A DNA stretch of 6,099 bases from Flavobacteriales bacterium UBA1112. Lineage in GTDB: Bacteria > Bacteroidota > Bacteroidia > Flavobacteriales_D > Sanyastnellaceae. Position 1 is the stretch's first letter; each line of letters opens with the position of its first letter. A program made the position numbers and the translations under genes. Below are positions 1 through 5,335 of this stretch, piece by piece. Below the pieces are notes generated by a model. The model was given only the letters and a program-made list of their open reading frames with translations, ran no database searches and was not told where the DNA came from. The stretch covers positions 1-6,099 of the forward strand of contig DCBH01000126.1 of the NCBI GenBank assembly GCA_002313415.1, given 5' to 3'.

Positions 1-192
1 GCAAGTGTGTTCATGGCGATGGGGCAAGTCTTTGGTGACGATTTTTCTTTTGATTGGAGGCAATTTTTGCCAGCTGGTGGAGCAGGACTTCGGTTTTTGA
101 TTTTCCCTGAAAAAGACATTTACACTCGATTGGATATCGCCTTTACCGCTGAAGGTCAAGGCATCTATTTCTTCATTGGAGAGGCGTTCTAA
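1..192 (+). CDS. BamA/TamA (Omp85)-type outer membrane barrel protein, C-terminal fragment
   Basis: The frame is open from base 1 and stops at 190-192, so only the last 63 residues are visible and the gene begins upstream of the window. What is seen is alternating hydrophobic/polar beta-strand sequence with a GGAGLRFLIFP turn-strand segment, a TRLDIAF strand and a final strand GIYFFIGEAF ending in Phe. A C-terminal aromatic residue on the last strand is the signal by which the BAM machinery recognises outer-membrane barrels. The G-GLRF ... RLDIAF ... FIGEAF pattern is what I know from the end of Bacteroidota Omp85/surface-antigen (D15) family proteins. If correct, the protein sits in the outer membrane and helps insert or move other proteins or lipids. 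The POTRA domains, if present, are outside the window, so the subfamily cannot be fixed. Another 16-strand barrel family remains possible. The in-frame GTG at 7 is an internal Val codon, not a start. Confidence 0.72.
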   Translation, partial: ASVFMAMGQVFGDDFSFDWRQFLPAGGAGLRFLIFPEKDIYTRLDIAFTAEGQGIYFFIGEAF

Positions 193-349
193 ATCGGAGT
201 ATCACTTGAATTGACCTGACATTCCTCGGGGTGTCGCAAATGGTGCCCGCCAGCGTGTCAGTCATTTCATCTCAAGAAAAGTGGACTTTCTATTCCTGAG
301 TGGCACGACCGAAAGGCTTTCGTGCGTTCCTTTAGCCACAAAAAAAGAA

Positions 350-631
350 ATGAAAGACATATTGGTCGTCGGAAAAATCAAAGAGGGACAATTCCCAAAA
401 TTCATGGGTTTCATGCAGTCTGATGAGGGAATTGCTGAAAGGAAGAAAATCGCTGATCTGAGCAAAACCATTGGAACGGTCGCCCCGGACCAAAGAAAAG
501 TCATGTTCAAAATCTCAGTTCACGACATGGATGCGTTGCATTCCTTTTTGGACGGTTCCAACCAAGTGTCAAAGCCCGTCTTTGATGCCGTGATGGAAGG
601 CTACGAAATCTATGAAGTCAATCGGGTGTAA
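350..631 (+). CDS. small hypothetical protein, 93 aa
   Basis: I do not recognise this gene. The ATG at 350 (MKDILVVGKI) is preferred over the in-frame GTG at 281. The 23 residues between them look like translated leader, and the ATG follows an A-rich run, which is common in Bacteroidota where Shine-Dalgarno sites are rare. The product is soluble, with no signal peptide or membrane segment. A first strand (DILVVGKI), a helical charged middle (residues about 13-40), a strand KVMFKISVHD, a helix containing MDALHSFLDG and a closing strand GYEIYEVNRV suggest a small alpha/beta fold. That order resembles ferredoxin-like dimeric barrels such as the DUF3764-type proteins, but this is a guess from the strand/helix pattern. 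It lies 157 nt after the barrel gene on the same strand and ends just before a strong terminator, so it may be expressed alone or with the gene upstream. Confidence 0.7.
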   Translation: MKDILVVGKIKEGQFPKFMGFMQSDEGIAERKKIADLSKTIGTVAPDQRKVMFKISVHDMDALHSFLDGSNQVSKPVFDAVMEGYEIYEVNRV

Positions 632-660
632 GATTTCCTTTTGACTTGACATCAGCAACA

Positions 661-689
661 AAAAAAGGCGAGCTCGGCTCGCCTTTTTT
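661..689. terminator. bidirectional intrinsic terminator
   Basis: This is a perfect 13-bp inverted repeat: AAAAAAGGCGAGC (661-673), loop TCG (674-676), GCTCGCCTTTTTT (677-689). The 7-bp GC-rich core is flanked by six A residues on one side and six T residues on the other, so read from either strand it forms a stem followed by a U tract. It lies between two converging genes, 29 nt after the stop at 631 and 18 nt before the stop of the minus-strand gene at 708, and can end both transcripts. Confidence 0.93.
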
Positions 690-707
690 CGGTCCAGAAA
701 ATCTCGA

Positions 708-1148
708 CTATGTCTTTGCAACTCCGCCTTTCAAGACCATGGCAATACGCATCAACATGATGATAGATAGAATTCCATGGAAACCGGCAAGCAGCTGAGG
801 AAAATCAGGCATCGTCAGAATCAACCATGTCGCAGTTGCGTTGATAATGAATACGGTGATTGTTAGTCGCAATGCCAATGTGCGAATGGCTTGGTGAGAA
901 AAGTCAATTTCTTCAGGAATCCACGGGTACATAATTATCGTTTGACATGCAAACATGCCAACGGACATAACTTCTACCATCCCGCCCTCACCTGAAGCCA
1001 AACCAAGCAGATTAAAGGTCATGACCATTCCTCCAAAAAGAAAGTATCCCAATCGGACGTAAAATCCTTTTTGGGTCGCCACGCCAGCCATCGCCATCGC
1101 GGTAAATACGCCGGCAAGTATTACAGGAATCAACATTTCATTCTCCAT
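708..1148 (-). CDS. hypothetical five-helix membrane protein, 146 aa
   Basis: I do not recognise the family. The protein is very hydrophobic and Met-rich, with about five predicted membrane helices: residues 5-24, 32-51, 58-76, 92-112 and 118-138. Between helices 3 and 4 lies a short polar loop, PWIPEEIDFSHQ. It has no cleavable signal peptide beyond the first helix and no obvious catalytic motif, so it is an inner-membrane protein of unknown role. The ATG at 1146-1148 is taken as the start; M5 at 1134-1136 would also work. It lies 130 nt downstream of the carotenoid desaturase on the same strand, so co-transcription is possible but not tightly indicated. Its 3' end abuts the shared terminator at 661-689. 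The codon pattern fits a real gene, and the competing plus-strand frames lack protein-like composition. Confidence 0.78.
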   Translation of the reverse strand: MENEMLIPVILAGVFTAMAMAGVATQKGFYVRLGYFLFGGMVMTFNLLGLASGEGGMVEVMSVGMFACQTIIMYPWIPEEIDFSHQAIRTLALRLTITVFIINATATWLILTMPDFPQLLAGFHGILSIIMLMRIAMVLKGGVAKT

Positions 1149-1278
1149 GATCGTAAGTGTTTTTAAGGTTGGAACAAGGTACGCTCAGGAAGTAAATTCT
1201 TTCCTTGAAGGACGTCTTTTGAAAACGACTTTATTCATGGTCACAATCAAATCAACATTGTCAGCTTGGCCGTCGAGG

Positions 1279-2787
1279 TCAAGAAGCGCGAAGTCGCACG
1301 GGCTCTGCGGGAATCCCAACCAAGCCGTCCACAATTTTGGCACCCATCAAACACAATGGAATTCCTCCTCCTGGGTGGACACTGCCTCCACAAAAAAAGA
1401 GGCCATCCACATCTTTGGATTGGTTCCTGTGCCGGAAGAAAGCGGCTGAAACGGAATTGCTGGATGCGCCGTACAATGCCCCTTTCCAAGAACCCGTGGT
1501 TGCTTCAATGGTCCTTGGTGTCAGGACTTGCTCACACTGGATGTCTGGCCGGAATCCTAGGGTTCTTGTGATTTTCGCCAGGACAACTTCCCGTGCTTCT
1601 TCAATGGCTGTTTCTGTCCAATACTCGGGTTCCGCCGCCACATTCACGAGGATAAACCAGTTTTCACAATTCTCTGGCGCGTCGGACGAAATTTCCTTGC
1701 TTGTGATGTTGATGTAAACTGTGGGGTCAGAACCGGGTTTGCTGCCCCCTGAGAGCATTTCAAATTCAGAGCGGTAATCCTTGCTGAACAAAATGTTGTG
1801 CAGCCCCAACTCAGGGTGCGTTCCCTTCACGCCCCAATAAAAACTTAGGCCTGACGTCGAGCGCTCTTGTTGCACGATTCGTTTGGGACTTGGCACATCT
1901 TTCAAGAGATGTTGATACGTGAGGTGAACGTCTGCGTTACTCACGACGACCTCGGCGAAATGCTCCGACCCGGATGCATCCAACACGCCAGAAATCTTGC
2001 CGTTTCGATGCAATATTTTTTGGACTGCACTGCCCGTTCGAATCTCAACCCCGATTGCCCGCGCCAACTGTTCCAAATGCTCGGGAATGGCCCTCATTCC
2101 AGCCAAAGGTAGAAATGCTCCGATTCCATGTTCGAGATGTGGAATGGCGTGCAACATTGCTGGCGCACGATGGGGATCACTTCCGTTGTAAGTCGCATAC
2201 CGATTGAACACCTGTTCCAGTTTGGGGTGCATCAGGCGTCGGGCATTGAATTGAGACATCGTTCCCAAGAGTGGCACCTTCCAGAGGTTTACAAGCAATC
2301 GCCTGAGTTCCTTGGACCAATAGGTTTTGAATTTGTGAAGAGACTTTTCCAAAAACACCCCTCGCGTCAACTCAAAGATGTCCTTGCTCAGACGAAGGTG
2401 CTTCAACGTTTTTTCAGCTGGAACACCCCATCTGCTGTCAATTTCTGAGGCAAAACGCTTGGAGTCAGACCACGCAATCAGCGGGCCTTTCTCATCTTCC
2501 CAGAAATAGTGGGTGCTGCGATCCAGTTTTGAATACTTGAAGGGACGGGGCCGTCCAGGAAGGTCCAACGGAACCAAGGCGTCCAATTCTTCCATCAGTT
2601 CTGGCATCGTAAACAAAGAAGGTCCTCGATCAAATCTGAAGCCTGAATCCTCGTGCTGCGCAATTTTGCCGCCCACTGTTTCACTGCCTTCGATGACGCA
2701 AACCTCATATCCTTTCGCTGCCAATCGAATGGACACCGCCAATCCACTCACTCCAGCACCAATCACTATTGCCTTTGGCTTTCGCAT
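1279..2787 (-). CDS. crtD: carotenoid desaturase, CrtI/CrtD family (probable 1-hydroxycarotenoid 3,4-desaturase)
   Basis: This is a 502-aa FAD-dependent amine-oxidase/phytoene-desaturase-type enzyme. Seen: an N-terminal Rossmann motif G10-A-G12-V-S-G15, the ribose-binding acidic residue E33, the following GG at 39-40, the early GFRFDRGPSLF segment, and the C-terminal FAD/substrate signature FCGGSVHPGGGIPLC around residues 465-479. The GGSVHPGGGIPLC form is what I associate with CrtD-type enzymes; phytoene desaturases usually have HPGAGIP. CrtD adds the 3,4 double bond to 1-hydroxylated monocyclic or acyclic carotenoids on the way to myxol, saproxanthin or flexixanthin-like pigments, acting at the membrane. 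Start: the ATG at 2785-2787 places the Rossmann strand (KAIVIGAG) right at the N-terminus, as usual for the family. The frame continues to an ATG at 2880, but those 31 residues do not look conserved. Alternatives are phytoene desaturase or a diapocarotenoid oxidase. No other carotenoid gene is visible nearby. Confidence 0.82.
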   Translation of the reverse strand: MRKPKAIVIGAGVSGLAVSIRLAAKGYEVCVIEGSETVGGKIAQHEDSGFRFDRGPSLFTMPELMEELDALVPLDLPGRPRPFKYSKLDRSTHYFWEDEKGPLIAWSDSKRFASEIDSRWGVPAEKTLKHLRLSKDIFELTRGVFLEKSLHKFKTYWSKELRRLLVNLWKVPLLGTMSQFNARRLMHPKLEQVFNRYATYNGSDPHRAPAMLHAIPHLEHGIGAFLPLAGMRAIPEHLEQLARAIGVEIRTGSAVQKILHRNGKISGVLDASGSEHFAEVVVSNADVHLTYQHLLKDVPSPKRIVQQERSTSGLSFYWGVKGTHPELGLHNILFSKDYRSEFEMLSGGSKPGSDPTVYINITSKEISSDAPENCENWFILVNVAAEPEYWTETAIEEAREVVLAKITRTLGFRPDIQCEQVLTPRTIEATTGSWKGALYGASSNSVSAAFFRHRNQSKDVDGLFFCGGSVHPGGGIPLCLMGAKIVDGLVGIPAEPVRLRAS

Positions 2788-2989
2788 GCCAACAGGAACA
2801 TCAAAACCAAGAGGTTGTTTGCCCATCTCAAATTGTAACGCCCCCCTGATTTCTACTCGACCAAGCCATGAAAACTCCATAACTGTGGATTCAAGGCCTC
2901 CCCAGTGCCTTAAACATCAGCTCTCCTTGCAACCGTGCATTGGTTTATTTGACGTTTTTTTGCACTGGGCATTCGGATACCTTTCCAAA
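2788..2989. promoter_or_regulatory. divergent intergenic region holding the promoters of the desaturase and the nuclease
   Basis: The desaturase reads left and the nuclease reads right from this gap of about 200 bp, so it should hold both promoters. On the plus strand, TACCTTTC (2978-2985) matches the Bacteroidota -7 element TAnnTTTG in 7 of 8 positions. It lies only five bases from the nuclease ATG, however, and TTG boxes upstream (2949-2951, 2960-2962) are at the wrong distance. On the minus strand a TACAATTTG stretch in the region about 2828-2837 carries one base too many. I therefore assign the region but not exact promoters. Confidence 0.35.
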
Positions 2990-3865
2990 ATGATGAGTCG
3001 ACTCTCTCTCTCTTTTTGTGCTTTGAGCATGTTGATGTCGACTGCCGTTGACGCACAAGACGCGAGATACAAGCCGACGTCGGCTGGAGTGATGTTGCAC
3101 AATTCAAATTACCTCGTTGATTTCAACACATCGAGTGGAACAGCCTGGTGGGTTCACTATGAACTCTTAAGCAGCGAAACCTCTGGCGGTGCGAGTCGCA
3201 CGGATGATTTTCGCCTAGACAGGCGCATTTCCGGCAGCTCACCTTCTGCATCCTCATACCGTGGATCAGGGTACGACCGCGGTCATTTGAAGCCTGCCGC
3301 CGATTCCAAGTCATCCCTGCAGGAAATGTCAAACAGCTTCTTGATGACCAACATGGTTCCTCAAACCCCTTCGCTCAACCGGGGCGTGTGGAGAAGCATC
3401 GAGGGACAGGTTCGAGGTTGGGCGCGTCACTACGGGAAAGTCTACGTGACAACAGGCCCCTCCCCCACGACTTTACACAAGCTTTCCGGGAGGGTCAGCG
3501 TTCCTGCGTATTGCTGGAAAGCGGTCCTTCATTTGGGCTCTGACACCTCGGCCATCGCCTTCTTAACTCCCAATTTGGCAAAAGTGCAAGGTGGTTTGCA
3601 CCGCTACGTCTTAAGTGTCGATGACTTGGAATCTCGGCTGGGCATTGATTTGTTCCCCGGACTTCCAGACGCCACTGAGCAGAGGGTCGAGGCCCAGAGC
3701 AATCTGTCTCTTTGGCAAGGCGTTGCACCGCCCGTTGTTCGCTCATCGTCAACACAAAAAAAATCCCAGGCCACGCAGTGCTCTGGCATTGCCAAATCGA
3801 CGGGAGTCAGGTGCAGAAACAAAACCACACATGTTTCTGGACGGTGCCACCACCACCGACATTGA
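2990..3865 (+). CDS. secreted DNA/RNA non-specific endonuclease (NUC1/Serratia nuclease family) with Cys/His C-terminal tail
   Basis: The 291-aa protein starts at the ATG pair 2990/2993, after which a typical Sec signal peptide follows: MMSR, a hydrophobic core to about residue 20, and predicted cleavage after VDA22. The frame is open far upstream, but that part is antisense to the desaturase and is not coding. The beta-beta-alpha-metal nuclease signature is complete: D96-R-G-H99 with the general-base His99, N121 in TNMVPQ, N130 in LNRGVW and E138. The spacing of the last three (9 and 8 residues) equals that in Serratia nuclease, where the middle Asn holds the Mg2+. It should cut DNA and RNA without sequence preference outside the cytoplasm, for nutrient scavenging or clearance of extracellular DNA. 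After a Ser/Gln/Lys-rich linker (about 250-262), residues 264-291 carry Cys264, Cys275 and Cys286 followed by HHHRH, a probable small zinc-binding unit resembling DUF5763. It stands alone, divergent from the desaturase. Confidence 0.93.
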   Translation: MMSRLSLSFCALSMLMSTAVDAQDARYKPTSAGVMLHNSNYLVDFNTSSGTAWWVHYELLSSETSGGASRTDDFRLDRRISGSSPSASSYRGSGYDRGHLKPAADSKSSLQEMSNSFLMTNMVPQTPSLNRGVWRSIEGQVRGWARHYGKVYVTTGPSPTTLHKLSGRVSVPAYCWKAVLHLGSDTSAIAFLTPNLAKVQGGLHRYVLSVDDLESRLGIDLFPGLPDATEQRVEAQSNLSLWQGVAPPVVRSSSTQKKSQATQCSGIAKSTGVRCRNKTTHVSGRCHHHRH

Positions 3866-3885
3866 ACCCATCTCTGAAAACATGA

Positions 3886-3905
3886 TGCCCAAGCTATTTT
3901 GGGCA
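3886..3905 (+). other. small hairpin between nuclease and the 68-aa membrane protein
   Basis: TGCCCAA (3886-3892) and TTGGGCA (3899-3905) form a 7-bp perfect stem around a six-base loop. No T tract follows on the plus strand (CGAAATCC), so it is not a standard intrinsic terminator. It ends 14 nt before the ATG at 3920 and could be a weak attenuator or mRNA-end stabiliser, or chance. Confidence 0.25.
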
Positions 3906-3919
3906 CGAAATCCAAAATC

Positions 3920-4126
3920 ATGACCAAGTCAGAAATTCAAGAAACCAAGGAGCCAGGAACAAAAGATGCGTTTTGGCATTACATCAATCCCGTTTGTCTT
4001 GCGGTGGGACTGGTTGGGATGGCGATGCATTTTGAAGTTGACTTGTTTGATCTGGGAATGTATGGCCTCGGGCTCTGGGGCGTCACGGGGGCTTTGGGGC
4101 TCCCAAAAAAGGGCGCCACCAAATGA
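3920..4126 (+). CDS. small two-helix membrane protein, 68 aa
   Basis: I do not recognise the family. The ATG at 3920 gives a charged, hydrophilic N-terminus (MTKSEIQETKEPGTKD), then a first membrane segment at about residues 21-38 (YINPVCLAVG...), an acidic turn EVDLFDLG, a second Gly-rich segment at about 46-61 (MYGLGLWGVTGALG) and a basic end KKGATK. Two short helices and positive charges at the C-terminus fit a small inner-membrane protein. An in-frame TTG at 3899 is a less likely start because it lies inside the hairpin arm. It begins 54 nt after the nuclease stop on the same strand, so the two may share a transcript, but nothing ties their functions. Its composition looks protein-like; with only 68 codons, some doubt remains that it is expressed. 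Confidence 0.55.
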   Translation: MTKSEIQETKEPGTKDAFWHYINPVCLAVGLVGMAMHFEVDLFDLGMYGLGLWGVTGALGLPKKGATK

Positions 4127-4237
4127 CAACTCGCATCTGAGCTACTCAAAATTCAACCCACTTGACCATCCGTGTCTCAGATTGAAGACATGACATGGGA
4201 CTGAACTAGGTCCGCGTGAAGGATGGTTTCGATGCGG

Positions 4238-5335
4238 TCAGCCAGATACCACGTTCCAGCTCTGTTTCCTCCAAGTCAGCAAAGCATGCAAGAATGCCGC
4301 CGCGGCAACATAGCCGACGGAAGAGCCTTGCCAAGCCTCCCGTTCAAAACAAAGGCCAAGAACCATCAAGTGGATTGCCGACCAGGTGATCCTTCCCCAC
4401 ATGCGGCCGTCGGTCATTCCTCCAATTGCGATGGCCGCTGCAGCTCCATATGCCAAGAGCACGTTCCGGTCGAAGGAAGGCCAGAAAGCCTCTGCATGGA
4501 TGTAGTACAGCAAAATGGCAAAAGACAACAGGCCCGCTGTCCAAATCCAAAAGCCCTTCAACGTCTTTAACGCAGGGCGAAACTCGGGATGCGGCAATCC
4601 AAGCCACGTCAAAATCGGCAAATTGCTCGCCCAAAACACATTGTCTGTTTGAACGTGATCGTAGGTCCCAAATTCAACGGGAATCTGATCCAGTTCTTTT
4701 TGGAATGTCCCAAACATTTTGTCCCATAAGACCAATGTTCCTCCAAAATTGCAATTGACGTAAGGTTCATTTCTTCCGTGATGGGCTCTGTGGTGAGAAG
4801 GCGTAATCATCACATGTTCGAGAAACCCGGATTTCTTGACAAGAGCGTTGTGATTGTAAAACTGAATGAAGTAGTGAATGCCCCCCACGGCAATGAAAAC
4901 CTCAGTAGGTACGCCAATCAAAGCGAGAACGAGGAAAAATGGAATCGATGTGATGCTGCTGTACCAGCTGTTTCGGATTCCCAAAGAGAGGCTGAAATGC
5001 TCTCCCTCGTGATGGACGACATGCACCGCCCAAAGAATGCCCCAAGCGTGATGCAATCGATGCAGCCAATAAAAACAGAAATCCCAGAACAACATGGCCA
5101 CACCGAACTGAGCAATTGGATGCCAGTCATTCACCAACCCCAGGCCAAAACGAGTGTACACGGCATGAAAGACTGCGATTTCCAATCCTCGAAACAACCA
5201 CAGAACGGTGTGGCCCGAGTTCAAATTGAACACCACTTGATTCCAAGGCACGTCCTTTCTCTGGACCACACGGAGCACGAATGCTTCAATGGCCACCAAC
5301 AGCAAAAGCAATGCAGATGGAAGAACGAGTGTCAT
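4238..5335 (-). CDS. membrane fatty acid hydroxylase / sterol desaturase family protein
   Basis: This 365-aa integral membrane enzyme carries the histidine clusters of the fatty-acid-hydroxylase superfamily (PF04116): WLHRLHH (H92, H95, H96), HVVHHEGEH (H105, H108, H109, H113), single His154 and His162, then SHHRAHHG (H181, H182, H185, H186). In this family these residues hold a di-iron centre that uses O2 to hydroxylate or desaturate a lipid. Membrane helices are seen at about 1-22, 43-60, 72-90 and 127-155, with the His clusters on one face of the membrane. Residues about 262-354 add a block of three or four more helices beyond the catalytic domain, reminiscent of alkylglycerol monooxygenase-like members. 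The substrate cannot be read from sequence; sterols, fatty acids, ether lipids and carotenoids are all possible. The start ATG (5333-5335) overlaps the cupin gene's stop as ATGA, indicating translational coupling. It is much longer than CrtZ beta-carotene hydroxylases. Confidence 0.9.
   Translation of the reverse strand: MTLVLPSALLLLLVAIEAFVLRVVQRKDVPWNQVVFNLNSGHTVLWLFRGLEIAVFHAVYTRFGLGLVNDWHPIAQFGVAMLFWDFCFYWLHRLHHAWGILWAVHVVHHEGEHFSLSLGIRNSWYSSITSIPFFLVLALIGVPTEVFIAVGGIHYFIQFYNHNALVKKSGFLEHVMITPSHHRAHHGRNEPYVNCNFGGTLVLWDKMFGTFQKELDQIPVEFGTYDHVQTDNVFWASNLPILTWLGLPHPEFRPALKTLKGFWIWTAGLLSFAILLYYIHAEAFWPSFDRNVLLAYGAAAAIAIGGMTDGRMWGRITWSAIHLMVLGLCFEREAWQGSSVGYVAAAAFLHALLTWRKQSWNVVSG

Noticed and set aside
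312..326. CGAAAGGCTTTCG inverted repeat in the leader of the 93-aa gene
   Set aside because: The arms are separated by a single base, too short for a hairpin loop. It could only be a small protein-binding palindrome, and nothing supports that.
281..349. In-frame GTG start at 281 extending the 93-aa protein by 23 residues
   Set aside because: The extension does not look like part of the fold, and the ATG at 350 with its A-rich leader is the more natural start. The stretch is better read as 5' untranslated region.
2788..2880. Longer start of the desaturase at 2880
   Set aside because: The Rossmann strand should lie within the first few residues. The extra 31 residues have no family character, so the ATG at 2787 is preferred.
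2948..2985. Bacteroidota-type promoter (TTTG ... TAnnTTTG) before the nuclease
   Set aside because: The TACCTTTC box is good, but available TTG boxes are about 15 or 26 bases upstream instead of about 19-21, and the box is only five bases from the ATG.
2513..2989. Long plus-strand extension of the nuclease frame upstream of its signal peptide
   Set aside because: It is antisense to the desaturase, is rich in Ser/Pro/Asn without domain character, and would bury a clear Sec signal peptide 160 residues inside the protein.
4127..4237. Possible terminator between the converging small membrane protein and the membrane hydroxylase
   Set aside because: I looked for a GC-rich stem followed by a T run on either strand and found only weak 4-bp matches.
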